Origin: Beta vulgaris subsp. vulgaris
Taxonomy: Eukaryota > Streptophyta > Magnoliopsida > Caryophyllales > Amaranthaceae
Direction of reading: 5' to 3'
Length of the DNA stretch: 64,000 nucleotides
NCBI RefSeq assembly: GCF_026745355.1
Contig: NC_079205.1
Span: forward strand, 63,040,915 to 63,104,914
Positions 22,404-33,762 of this stretch are shown here, piece after piece (the first letter of the stretch is position 1; every line of letters starts with the position of its first letter). The notes below the pieces were generated by a model. It was not told the DNA's origin, made no database searches, and saw nothing but the letters and a program-made list of their open reading frames with translations. The translations under genes and the position numbers were made by a program.

Positions 22404-22892
22404 TGTTTCGGTTCGAAACGGTTAGCGTCCTCGCAAGAGTCCGCCAAGTCTTGAGAGCTCACGTCCTTGCTGGAAAGCTGCACAGGATGCAAACGTAAAC
22501 TACCCTCGGGGTGGTTTTGAGGAAACCCCTCCGACGCTCAAGTCAGATATTTGGACCAATAGGACGTAGAGAGAGAAATAAGAGAGAGAGAGATAAGCTA
22601 TTTTTAGTGTGTAAGAGAATGTACCTGCAGAATAGTACCATTGGGGTATTTATAGAAGTACTATTCCTCTGACAGGACGTATGATCCTTTGACACGTGTA
22701 GGGCTATGACGCATTTGACAGGTGGGAAGATTCCCTCTATTTTGTCTTGTTAGGCGTCCGCCAACACTGCCGGTCCCGGGTGATGAACTGGCTCGAACGA
22801 CCCTTTTAATGGTTTTATCGTATTCGCGTCCATGAGTATATTCGCGGTCACTAGTGAGAAGGCCGTTAATGAACTTGGGTTATACCCATACA
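22404..22892 (-). mobile_element. Solo LTR in the G3 upstream flank
   Basis: The 489-bp sequence begins TGTTTCGG and ends CCCATACA and is flanked by the 5-bp duplication TCAAG (22399-22403 and 22893-22897). Read on the minus strand it begins TGTATGGG, has a TATAAATACCCC promoter and a CT-rich leader, and ends CGAAACA. The same family forms the solo LTR inside G5 (41675-42162). No internal retrotransposon sequence remains, so it is a recombination product. Confidence 0.9.
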
Positions 22893-23230
22893 TCAAGTAT
22901 CTTTCTAAATAATAAAAAAAGTGGTCCCAATTGAGTCTCTTGCACGCCGGTGCCTAGATGGATTTGAGCGCGACACAACTCGATTACTTGATGCGAACTA
23001 GACTATGTTACTCCCTACGACCCTACCCAAGCCTTGCTCGACCTTACTAGTCCGATGATTACCTCTAATTAATTATATATAGAGCCATAGATATACTTTT
23101 ATATCATTTATTGCAAGCTCTAAGGCGATGTTATTTTGACTTAATTTCAGTTAAGTTCAATTGAGTTTTATGTCACCGTCTCGGTTCAGTTTGGTTGATT
23201 TCATTCCAAAAGAACAAATAGTCTTAAGAA

Positions 23231-23934
23231 TTGGGATGTCAATGGGTCGGACTTGGATCGGATTATGCATAATCCGACTTCGACCCTACAAGAAGTCGAA
23301 AGCTAAATCCGTGTCCGACTCCGACCCCGACATTCGGCTCCGAAAATCCGAGTCTGGTCCGACTTAAAATCCTAACTTCCGACTCCGATTTGATCTGGCT
23401 TTTTTTCCGCCCCATTTTTGAAATCTGAATCCGACTCTAACCTCAACATCTGACTACGAAAATTCGAGTCCGATCCGACTTAAAATCCTAACATCCGACT
23501 CCGATCTGATCCGATTTTTTTCCCGTCCCATTTTTTGATAGAAAATTCTTCTATAATACATATAATCTAATTATTACTATTTTATTAATAATTGTACGAA
23601 AATCATATATAGTACAAATAATCTAAACATTACTATCATTTTTAACAATTATTTCTTCAGTGGAAAAACATTAAATAATACAATTGCCTTAAAGTCAGAG
23701 TCAGATTATACATACATAATACAATAATACAAATAAAAAAAGGATTAATTGTCTTAAAGTCCGATTCGGATGTCGGATCTTTTAATGGGATCCGACTCCA
23801 ACACTCGTTTGACTTGGAGTCAGGATTTTAATTCAAATGGAGTCGGATTCGGATTGTTTTTTGTCGAAGTTGACTCGGATTTTTTCCTTCAGATCGGAGC
23901 TGCTAGGGGCGGATCGGATTGGATTGTCATCCTA
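23231..23934. mobile_element. Non-autonomous hAT-like element
   Basis: The ends TTGGGATGTCAATGGG and, in complement, TAGGATGACAATCC are imperfect inverted repeats. They are flanked by CTTAAG plus two diverged bases, consistent with an 8-bp hAT target duplication. The G2 and G6 flanks carry the uninterrupted site (13139; 48907, partly changed). The interior is rich in TCCGACTC-type repeats and has no transposase frame. Confidence 0.7.
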
Positions 23935-24148
23935 CTTAAGTGTGTGTTTATGAGTGGCCAAAACTTTAGTCACCAGTTTGATAAGACAATTGAAGAAAAA
24001 ATTAAGATCGAAGGGTCCTTCACTCCTTCTTCTTGCAAGCTTCCTTGCTCTTTCCTTCTCTACATCCTATCTCCCTCTTCTCTCCAATAATAATTTAACT
24101 TTAACGTGGAAAATAATCAATTGAAGTTCATCGATTCACGGGTAGTAA

Positions 24149-24219
24149 TTGACTTGGCCGTTGACCCAGTAATTGAAGTTTCTGTTCTCAGTTCTCACAC
24201 TGCTATTTCTTCTATATAT
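24149..24219 (+). promoter_or_regulatory. G3 proximal promoter: two W-boxes and TATA box
   Basis: TTGACT (24149-24154) and TTGACC (24161-24166) are followed by TATATATA (24212-24219). The arrangement matches G6. The TATA box differs from the TATAAAG of G2 and G6. Confidence 0.6.
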
Positions 24220-24304
24220 AGAGACATATACAAGAACTTAATGCAATCAAGGAAACTAATACATTTCATTTTTATTTTCCGTAGCTATGCCAAGTAATCA
24301 TCCC

Positions 24305-25846
24305 ATGGCTGTCCCCACCTTGCTGCTGATTATCATGGTGTTCTTATCACTTAGCTTACGCTTTACAGGTACCTTTTTTATGTATATAATATATATCCCG
24401 TCTATTTCAATTATTAACGGTTATTATTCAAAGCTATCAATACATTTTTTTCATATAAGAGAAAATATAAAAAGTTAAAAAAAGTCCAAGGATGATCACA
24501 TTGATTGATCATATTTCATGAAATAGAGTTCGAGAAAGAGATGCGTGGGCCAGGGATGAATAATATATTAGATACTTCCTCCGTTTCATAATACTTGCTA
24601 CACTTTCCATTGTGGAAAGTTTCACATTACTTGCTACACTTCCTTCTTGGACAATAAGCTTTCTCTACTATCTCTTCCTCTCAAATGGGTTCCTTTTCTT
24701 TTTACTATCTACCTCTCTCTTCTCCAAAAATTGCCTAGGAGTCCGTGAATTGAGAAATGTAGCGAGTAATATGAAACGAATGAAGTACTACTAATCGACC
24801 ATTACGTGCCTTAAAGCTTGTACTAATATTTTTAATGATGATTCAATGTAGAAGCACAAATTGGAGTATGCTATGGAAGAATTGCGGACAATTTACCGGT
24901 GGAGAAAGATGTGGTGAACCTCTATAAATCCTACGGCATAGGCGCAATGAGACTTTATGATCCGGATCTCGCAGCTCTTAAAGCCCTTCAAGGATCAGGC
25001 ATTAAACTCATGTTGGGTGTTCCTAATGAAAAAATTAAGTCTCTCGCGTCGCATCGATCGGCCGCAATGCAATGGGTTAAGACCTACGTCGTTCCCTTTG
25101 CATCGTCGATCAAATATATCGTTGTCGGAAACGAAATCCATCCATCCGATCAACAAGCACCATCAATTCTATCGGCCTTAAAAAATGTCCGCAAGGCCCT
25201 AAATTCAAATACCTTAACAAGTAAAATTAAGGTTTCTACATCCATTGATACAACCCTAATCATAAATTCGTATCCACCTTCAAAAGGCGAATTTAATAAC
25301 ACATCATATATTACTCCAATAATCAGATTTTTAAGTACTAATGAGTCACCTTTGTTAGTTAATATTTACACTTACTTTGCTTACGTTAGTAATAAGCAAA
25401 GTATTAGTATTGACTATGCACTATTTACGTCCAATGGAACTGTGGTTACTGACCCTAATAACGGAAAGAATTACCAAAATTTATTTGATGCAATGGTGGA
25501 TTCAGTTTACGCGGCTCTTGGGAAGGTTGGTGCACCTAACATGGTGATTACGGTGTCCGAAACTGGGTGGCCGTCGGGAGGTGAAGATGCTGCCACGGTA
25601 GCGAATGCGGGGACTTATTACAAGAATTTGATGAATCAAGTAAAGAAGGGGACTCCATTAAAACCAGGGCAAGCAATTGAAACATACTTGTTTGCAATGT
25701 TTGATGAGAACAATAAAACGGGAGCTAACCAGAGCGTCATTTTGGGCTGTTTACTCCTGATCAGCGTGCTAAATATGGGAAACTCAATTTCAGCTAATAG
25801 TTTTTCCTATGCAATGATTTCATCCTTTTTTGGTTGTTCCAATTGA
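24305..25846 (+). pseudogene. G3: GH17 beta-1,3-glucanase with frameshifted C-terminus
   Basis: Exon 1 is 24305-24368 (same signal peptide as G2), the intron 24369-24851, and exon 2 24852-25846; the open frame is 352 aa. The barrel is complete up to [13 protein letters not shown], with Glu116 in VGNEI and Glu258 in VSETGWPS. At about 25729 one base is missing relative to G2 and G6 (AACCAGAG versus AACACAGAG). The conserved ERHFGLF...KYGQLNF end is therefore replaced by about 40 unrelated, partly hydrophobic residues ending FFGCSN. A misfolded or inactive protein is likely, but a folded variant cannot be excluded because both catalytic residues precede the lesion. An ATG at 24287, in frame, would add six residues; the downstream ATG is the conserved start. 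Confidence 0.8.
24575..24785. mobile_element. Stowaway-like MITE in the G3 intron
   Basis: The termini CTTCCTCCGTTTCATAATAC and, in complement, CTTCATTCGTTTCATATTAC are flanked by TA on both sides. It is 211 bp and non-coding. It differs from the MITE in the G6 intron. Confidence 0.8.
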
Positions 25847-26070
25847 TTTTTCAAGTTGAAATCAAGATTGTAATCTTTGTCAAGATATGTTCACTAATAT
25901 AAATAATAAAAATATCACTTTTGGCTTTTTACTCTTGATAAGCATCCTAACTATGGGAAACTCAACTTCAGCTAATAGATTTTCCTCTGCAATAATTTCA
26001 TCCTTTTTTAGTTGTTTGATCATTTGATTTTTCAAGTTCAAATTAGAATTGTAATCTTTGTCAATGTGTA
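25739..26070 (+). repeat. Tandem duplication of the GH17 3' end
   Basis: The end of the coding exon plus the start of the 3' UTR (from about 25735) recurs about 180 bp downstream (from about 25913). The second copy still reads HFWLFTLDKHPNYGKLNFS followed by a stop (25916-25975), even though it lies beyond the G3 stop codon. Shorter, more decayed traces of the second unit are present behind G2 (about 15625) and G6 (about 51216), so the duplication is ancestral to the three genes. Confidence 0.75.
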
Positions 26071-26352
26071 CTATCTCCATTTGACAATACAAGCACCATT
26101 TCTATATAGCACACAAACGGGGGTGAGCAGAAAGAGGGTTATTATGATTGCATTTCGAACCCATGTGATCATGATTTAAAGGTGGATGTATTGTGAACAT
26201 CCAAAAGAGGTAATGGTGCATTGTATTATGAAACATATAGAAGAGGGTAATAGTGATGCATGTATTGTGCAACAGAGGCAGAATTTACTAATATAAATAA
26301 AAATATTAATTGGGATTTTTTAGTGCCACGCACATGGGAAATTTTGAATTTC

Positions 26353-26382
26353 AACTAGTTGTTATCCCGAGCGATGCCACGG
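26353..26382 (-). mobile_element. Degenerate Helitron-like 3' terminus
   Basis: Read on the minus strand it is GGCATCGCTCGGGATAACAA followed by CTAGTT. The stem is imperfect and no 5' end was found. Confidence 0.3.
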
Positions 26383-26769
26383 ATCATTTACCAATGTAAC
26401 TTTGAAGTTTTAAATCAAACGCTTGAGAAAAGTGGAAAAAAAGAGTTGTAGGCATTAAATTGTGCTTAGGAAATATCGACCAAATTTGTGACCAATCATT
26501 GTGGGTATAATGCATGGTGGATTTCCGTAATTAAGTTACTATTTTTTTTCCGCCTTTTTGTTAAGCTTCCTAATTTTCTAAATAAATGATCCGCTACAAA
26601 AGGATTTTTTAGTGAATGTGTCACATTTAGTTACTCATATATCTTCCAGTTACTTTTAAATTTTCTACAATAATTTATAATATGAATTATTCAATAGTAT
26701 AACCATCGGCTTTGAGAGATTATGTATATATATGTTCTTACATATTAAATAATTTTAAAATAGATAATT

Positions 26770-26870
26770 ATATTATATATATATATATATAATATAATAT
26801 ATATAATTATATATATATATATAATTAATATATATATATATATAAATATAATATATATATATATATATAA

Positions 26871-26904
<34 letters not shown>

Positions 26905-26905
26905 T
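26770..26905. repeat. Imperfect (TA)n microsatellite
   Basis: This is about 135 bp of TA repeat with scattered AA and TT interruptions. Confidence 0.9.
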
Positions 26906-27639
26906 ACTTACGTGGTGCAGTAATATTAATTATTGAGGTTATAAAAATTTGGAGAGTTTTTTTTAACATAAGAATAATGAAATGTAGGACACACTATTAA
27001 TAGCATTAGCTTAATGAGTATTAATACATACATTTCTATTTGATTGTTTCAAAAAAAACATTATCTTATCTACGAATAATTTTATTTTAACATAGACCAA
27101 CATGATATTATAGAGTACTTGATTAATGTATTTATATTTCAAATCAAAGGTTACATTTCGAGTCTGAAAACACACGTTATTCTTATTGTTTAGTATGTTT
27201 CATATAGTTGTATGGGGGAGAAGAGAATATACCTATGGCAAATTTAATACGAGAGATTACAATCTTAAAACTACATAGTAGAACACATAAATAATCTATT
27301 TTGGTATCAAGAATTTGTGTTCCGAATTTCTTATTCATACCCCACAACCAAGTTATTGACTTATCTCTATATTACAATAATCTAATCTTGTAACCATACA
27401 ACCAAAATGTTTGGGGTATTACCAAATGCAAATCTAGACAAGGAGTGAATATGTGGCACATAGGAGCAGTATCCATAAGTATCTCTATATTCTCTTTCTA
27501 ACCCATGTGATCGTACGATACTCAGCTGGCAACGCAACTTTATTAGGTGGATGGAGCCATGTCATTACGTACGGACGTTAGTGGGCAGGTCAAGGAGGAG
27601 ACCGTCCCATTCCACTTGACCCCAGTTGGGAGTTTGTCT

Positions 27640-27902
27640 AGGCAACCAACTGTTTGAGTCTTTTAGGAGACTCAAACAGGGGCAATTTGGTCATTTTAAG
27701 CCTTGAAAATTTCACGCGCGTGTTGTTTAGTACCAATGCTAGGTTAGATTGGTACCATTGTCCGAAAATTTTGATACCAAAGTAAGGTTGTTTGGTACCA
27801 ATCCTGATAACAATGTGATACCAATACCAGGTTATAATGGTACCATTGTGTAACTTTTTGAGTGTTTGAGTCTTTTTTGGACTCAAACAGTTGGTTACCA
27901 AG
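27640..27902. mobile_element. Foldback-type MITE
   Basis: GGCAACCAACTGTTTGAGTC at the left is mirrored by GACTCAAACAGTTGGTTACC (one base off) at the right. Inside each terminus GAGTC and GACTC form a further short hairpin, so each end can fold on itself. The interior repeats TGGTACCA-like motifs. Confidence 0.55.
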
Positions 27903-28039
27903 GCTTTCTCGAGGGTGTGGGTTTGGTGGGAATAGGGCGCGGATGGTCAATAGGGGTGAGGCAAACATAATAAAGGCCTTATACAATCTCTTAAAATTGG
28001 ACCTTTCATATGTAGTTCATAAAATATATAAAAGTGAAA

Positions 28040-29375
28040 GTATTGGGTCAGACCGTCTGACCCAATATTCTCGTCAGACGACATGGGCCTCAACTCAAAT
28101 TAAGGCTTCGGCGCCACCTCTTCAGCTTCACCTTCACCATCTCTCTCCTTCGGCGCCGCATCTTCAGCTTCATCGGCTCCTTCTTTTTCTCTCTCCTTCG
28201 GTGCCGCATCTTCAGCTTCATCGGCTCCTTCTTTTTCTCTCTCCTCCGCTGCTACTTCTTCTTCTTCAACTCCGAATTTATTCGGATCTTCTTCTACTGC
28301 TCCTTCATTTACCAGAAAATGACATTACAAATACATATAAAAGATATATTCATGGTATTGTGGGCTCTCACAAATCAAAACAAAGAGAATTCAAACCATC
28401 GTATATAGAATACTATAATCCAACTAAAAGTTTGTTTTTTGATTACACATTTGCCTTCTACATTCAATTGTAAAATTCAACAAGATGTACTATATCAGCA
28501 GCCAAGATAAAGATCAGTTGGCTTTATCTGGTACAAATTTACAGGGAGGGAAGCAGAAAATTCCACTAGTGTAGGATTACTGCCCTATCCGAGGCTAGGA
28601 CAAACGTAGATCTGTCGGAGATAGCAAGTCTTGCTTAAAGCTTGATGCAGATTGAAAGTTTCACCTTGACCTCCACTAAAAGACCGCCTTTCTAAGACGC
28701 AAGCAGTTAACTCAAATTAAGGCTTCTTTCAGTTGAGAAATCTCCTTCAACTACTTGAGAAATCTCCTTCAACTACTTGAGAAATGCTTGGGTATGAATG
28801 ACATGGCCCTGAACTCGAGGTTAGTGTTTTGTTTTCTTTTCAGTTGGACTTTGGTTTCTTTCAGTTGGACTTTTGTTTCTTTCAGTTGGACTTTGTTTTC
28901 TTTCAGTTGGACTTTGTGTTCTTTCAGTTGGACTTTGTTTTCTTTCAGTTGGACTTTGTTTTCTTTCAGTTGGACTAACTGAAACAAAATGAAGACTACC
29001 TGAAGAAAAATGAAGACTACCTGAAAAAGAATAAAGACCAACTGAAACCCAAGTAAGTCTAACTGAAGCACAAAAACCAACTGAAAAAAAAGAAGACTAT
29101 CTGAAAAAAAAAAGACTAACTGAAACAAAATGAAGACTACCTGAAAAAAAATGAAGACTACCTGAAAAGAATAAAGACCAACTGAAACCCAAGTAAGTCT
29201 AATTGAAGCACAAAAACCAACTGAAAAACAAAGAAAACTAACTGAAAACAAAATGAAGTCTACCTGAAAAAAAATGAAGACTACCTGAAAAAAAATGAAG
29301 ACTACCTGAAAAAAAATTGGAACCACCTGAAAGTCGTCCGACCAAGATTATGGTCGGACGAGTCCGACACAATAC
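28040..29375. mobile_element. TIR element with internal 48-bp and 21-bp repeats
   Basis: The ends form inverted repeats of about 43 bp at roughly 70 percent identity (left GTATTGGGTCAGAC; right, in complement, GTATTGTGTCGGAC), and each end also contains its own hairpin. Inside are two 48-bp direct repeats (28149-28245) and a long run of 21-bp units, forward at about 28838-28980 and inverted at about 28978-29334. No transposase was recognised and no target duplication was seen, so class assignment is open. Long open frames here (for example an antisense 185-residue one) are repeat artefacts. Confidence 0.55.
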
Positions 29376-29719
29376 GTTCTCTATATAAAATTTTCAATTT
29401 AAAAAATTATAAGAGTAAATATTATTGAAAATTTACAATTTTAAAGTACTGGAGGATAGCAGACAAATATTCTGATTAATATTATTTTTTAAATAATTAG
29501 TCAAAAAAAATACAGGATGATGAGTAGAAATTAATGAAAGAGAGTTGGAAAAAACGAGTAGCAATTAATGAGATTTGGGGGATATGAAGATTTATTTTCA
29601 TTGGACACTGATACATCGATATTTAACATAAAAAAGGGTAAAATGACCTAATGACGTCGTGTGATATTTAATGTGCATCATATGGGATTTCCCAAAAGTT
29701 AAAACAACAAAAAGAAATG

Positions 29720-29800
29720 AATTTTTCTCTTATCAAGAATTGAACCTGCGTCCTTGTCACCCTTCTCTTACCACTTTACCACTAATCCAAATACTTGCTT
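29720..29800 (-). mobile_element. Possible tRNA-derived SINE fragment
   Basis: On the minus strand TTAGTGGTAAAGTGG (A-box like) precedes AGGTTCAATTCTTG (B-box like) at tRNA-like spacing. Termini were not found. Confidence 0.4.
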
Positions 29801-30429
29801 TTGTCTTTCTTTCAAACAATTGATATAAATATATTTTTTGGAAATTGGGGCCTTGTTCCGTCGCCCTAATTGCATGGGCCAAGAACTGCTTCTGATGGCC
29901 GACACAGATGACAATCTTACCCATAATGGAGGGTAGAGTGGGTGTGAATTTTATGTTACACCCGAACCATCGCCACCCGCCCCGGCTTTTTTCCACTATA
30001 GACTTATCGTCCTATCTATTAGATATTTTTAAATTAATTATAAGAATCCATGTTGCATTATTGATATTCTTATTTAATTTGCATACTATAATATGGGCTT
30101 TGAGCTATTGATCGATCCATCGTTGAAAGCTCAAGACTAATAGAAGAAATATGAAGCGGGTGTGGATACCCACCCTTGTGGTAGAGCGGGTAGGAAATGG
30201 GTCTGGGTACCCAACCAACAGGGGGCAAGCTGTTTAATTAGTTGGTGTTGCACTTATAGACACAACTACGAAATACATTCGCTAATTATATAATGCTTTG
30301 TCGCGCAAAATAATCTTTGTAGAATTAAAACTTTTAATATGGTTGTTGATCAACAAGATAGCATTAACCATTCTCCCCTTTTGTACATTTATATATATTA
30401 TTGTAGAAATCTATATATATGTTGTTTCG

Positions 30430-30690
30430 GTATGGAATAAATGTTGTTGGAATGGACCGGTATCCTTCAACTACGTGAGCCGGTTTGATGTCCTGCAAAA
30501 TAGAACATGTAAACTTACCTCGGGGGTTGATCCGAGGAACGTCCCTCCGATGCATAAGTTAGTAAAGGATAATAACTCGTATATCTCAGGTGGAGTATAT
30601 TAATATATATGAACATATCTTATGACCAAACTCATGGGGTATTTATAGGAGTCGACAGTGTCCTGATTAGGATAGGACACTGCTAGATTT
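30430..30690 (-). mobile_element. Partial LTR
   Basis: On the minus strand it shows CTATAAATACCCC, then GCATCGGAGGGAC, CCGAGGTAAG and TTGCAGGAC. This is the same order of features as the two solo LTRs of this window, but the sequence is diverged and its ends are unclear. Confidence 0.45.
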
Positions 30691-31522
30691 TTTTTTTTCT
30701 TTTTTTGCTGTCAAAAATTGGACCATTAAGACTTTTCTTTTGTTAATAATAGGACAATGCATACATCAATCAAAGTTATCAAGAGCACATGATGCTCCTC
30801 AATGCATACTAGAAGTAACATCTAGCTTCTTAAGCGGGAGCTCGACAAGAGTAAGACGACGGCAAACTTTTCGTTTGCTAGATTTTTCGCAATGATATTG
30901 TTAATTAGTGTTGTAATTCCTCCATTCTTTTATAATGGCAAATTTTCAACATTGTTACTTTTATACTAGCTATTTATTATATAATTACGTTTGGCCATAT
31001 TTATTTCTAATAGATATAAGCTAAATGATATTATCAGTTAACATGTTATTGGATTAGTTTCAATATTTATTTTCATAACATGAATATTCTAAAAAAATGT
31101 ACTAATTAAATATTAGAAATATAAATGGTCGAAGTAACAAATTAGTAAAGTTTAAGATCAAAATGTTGTTATTATAAAATAACGAAACAAGTAGTCTCTT
31201 CGTTTCTATTTGGTGTTCGTGCTTGAAATATTTCATTTAAAGAGTAAAACTTTGATCATAAATTTTAGTCGACCGAGATATATGAAACAAAACAGTCACT
31301 TAGATTCATTTGATTTGTGTGGACATATAATTTTAGAATATTAAATTTTTATACTTATGTACGATTAAATTTTCAAGATATTATTGCTCCGGTGTGTGCA
31401 TTAAAATTAAGCAAAAAGAAAATAAGACAACAAGGGTATGTTTTATCTTTATGGTATTATAAGATCAACTTCTATGTTGTGACGCACGCAGTGAAAATTG
31501 TTAGTTTTTTCAATATGATTTG

Positions 31523-31534
31523 ACTATATAAAGG
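31523..31534 (+). promoter_or_regulatory. TATA box of G4
   Basis: ACTATATAAAGG lies about 95 bp before the G4 ATG and directly follows TTTGACT, a W-box-like core. Confidence 0.5.
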
Positions 31535-31734
31535 GACATATATTCAATGACCTGCATTTATCAAAGAATTTTGCTGCTTTTTCTTTTCAAATTTTTCTGT
31601 AAGGCCTCAAGTAGGAACCTGTCATGGCCTTTGCCACCTCGCTATTCATCACAGCAATTGTTCTATTAAAAAGCCTACACCAAACAGGTATCTCTCTATA
31701 ACTATATTTGGTTCTAACTCTTTGGCGATTAAAA

Positions 31735-31990
31735 TACATTTTATTTTATTTTATTTTTGATAAACATGGCATTTCATTCATTACCTAATAATGTTAAACA
31801 TATTACAATTCGAAAGTAGTTGTTTCGAACAATAACTAGGAGGTGGAAAAAATCCTAATTACAATACTATCACCCTCCATGGTCCTACACCTTTTACTCC
31901 TTAACTATATTCTATTAGCTTCAGAAGACATTTCATGAATTGAATGGTTTCTGATTGTGAGCATTTTTCACAAACTATTAATAAACACCC
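31735..31990 (-). mobile_element. Possible LINE 3' end in the G4 intron
   Basis: A T-rich start followed by GATAAACATGGCATTTCATT suggests an inverted poly(A)-terminated 3' UTR. No coding part or target duplication was identified. Confidence 0.3.
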
Positions 31991-32993
31991 ATATTATTAG
32001 GAAGCTTAGCTTTTATACACGTATTGATAAAGAGCATGATATGGAATATGGTTACGACTAATTATGTTCTTTTCATTATTCCTCCATGTTCCTTTATCAA
32101 ATTACTATAGTTAACTAGTGTATGTTAATTTACTTTATGAATTACATGTTTTTTAAAGATGAAGTCGAAATATGTTCTTTTATTATGCATTATACATTCT
32201 TTAACTTTGAATTGTACATGCTATGTAATGTGAACGGATGATCAAGTCTCACTTGGCAAACTAGTTCGGATGGGGTACGATTAAATCTTTATCTCAATTT
32301 GTGATTAATAAAGGTTAATTCGTAACTGATACATATATGAGCTGGTTCAATTTTTATTTTGGTCTTGTATCGTCTAGGGTCTATACCGTGTCATGTCATG
32401 TCAATTAAATAAATTTCAAAGCATGTCGGTCTTTTTTATTATTATATTCCACTAGCTATCGAGAGTTGAATTAATTTAGCTAAGTTGATATTTGGTCATC
32501 AAGTTATACTCATTTGGGTCCCCAATAGACATACTACATCTTATATTGTACTAATAATTATATTCATATACTAGATGCAAGTGTTGGAGTATGTTATGGA
32601 ATGCTTGGAAACAACTTACCTTGCGCACAAGATGTGGTAAACCTCTATGAATCCAATGGAATAGGAGCCATGAGACTCTATGGTCCTGATCAAGCAACAC
32701 TCCAAGCCCTCTTAGAAGGAACACAAAATATCAAACTCATGTTAGGTGTCCCTAATGAAGACATTCCATGTATAGCATCCGATCAACCTACCGCCGACGA
32801 ATGGGTCCAAACCAACATCGTCCCCTATGCATCATTTATCAAGTACATCGCCGTCGGAAACGAAATCAATCCGACTAATAATCCACTAGCCTCGTCCGTC
32901 GAACCAGCTATGCAAAACATTCTGAATTCACTAATTACAAATAGCTTAGAAAGCCTAATTAAGGTTTCTACGGCTATTGATACAGGATTACTC

Positions 32994-33762
32994 TTTTTTT
33001 TTTTTTTTTTTGGTGAAATACGGATTAAATTAAGCTTAAATGTTATTGGCTAAACGCCTTAGTACATAATCATCCCACATGTTCAAAAGATAACTAGGGG
33101 GGGTGGGGATAAGCATAGTTACATTCATATCTAACACACTTCTTCTTCCTTCCTTAGCCATTGCGTCCGCTATTGAGTTGAGCATTCTTGGGCAAGATTG
33201 GACCTTCATCTTTTGGAAATACTGGCTTTGATCCCTGCATAGCATAATAGATTGGTCATTTTGTGTTGTGCAAATATTGGGGTTGTTAATTTGTTGCGCC
33301 GCTGTTTTGCAATCAGTTGCAATCTCTACATGGGTCATGCCCTTTGAGTGTGCTATGGTTAGAGCCCAATAGATTGCGAGAGTCTCCGCATGTAGAGCAC
33401 TGTTTGCATAGATCTTCCTTTCGAACCCGAGAATCCATATACCTGTACAATCAAACATAACCCCAGCCACACAAGAAGCAGAATATATATTCACAAAGGA
33501 TGCGTCAACGTTTATGGTTGTCCACGGGTGAGGGGCTATCTTTGAGTAGTTTAAAGTCGGGTTTTGAGAGGTGAGGGGGTTTGGGATCGCTTTATAATGG
33601 GCCGTAGCCTTTTGACGGGCTCTTTCGATAGTAGTTTCTGGAGGTGGAAGCGTTTTGTTTTCGAAAACTAGTTGGTTCCTTTGGATCCATAACTCCCAAC
33701 AGATGAAGGGGAACAAGTAATTCATGGGAATGCCACCTAACATTGTAGGTTCCTGAATTTAC
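32994..33762 (-). mobile_element. 5'-truncated LINE inside the G4 catalytic exon
   Basis: A 16-bp target duplication, TGATACAGGATTACTC, brackets it (32978-32993 and 33763-33778). The poly(T) at the left is the inverted poly(A) tail. On the minus strand it encodes an open 235-residue stretch (33743-33036) with an RNase H-like domain of the LINE type (INVDASF, LHAETLAIYWAL, VEIATDCKTAAQQI, IADAMAKEG). The long open frame and precise duplication suggest a fairly young insertion. Confidence 0.93.

Larger units (their letters stand above)
26071..27640. other. AT-rich intergenic DNA
   Basis: No gene is seen. A Helitron-like terminus in reverse orientation lies at 26353-26382 (ACTAGTTGTTATCCCGAGCG). 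The stretch 27420-27565 matches 16760-16895, the flank of the satellite array, so the two places share an ancestral segment and only one carries the satellite. Confidence 0.5.
29376..31500. other. Repeat-derived intergenic DNA upstream of G4
   Basis: No gene is seen. It contains a tRNA-like SINE fragment on the minus strand near 29720-29800 and a partial LTR at about 30430-30690. The rest is AT-rich and unclassified. Confidence 0.45.

Noticed and set aside
28755..29326. Antisense open frame of 185 residues with a repeated phenylalanine-rich pattern, and a CRISPR-like look of the 21-bp units
   Set aside because: It is produced by the 21-bp repeats, with no spacers of constant length and in a plant genome; it is a transposon-internal repeat, not a gene or a CRISPR array.
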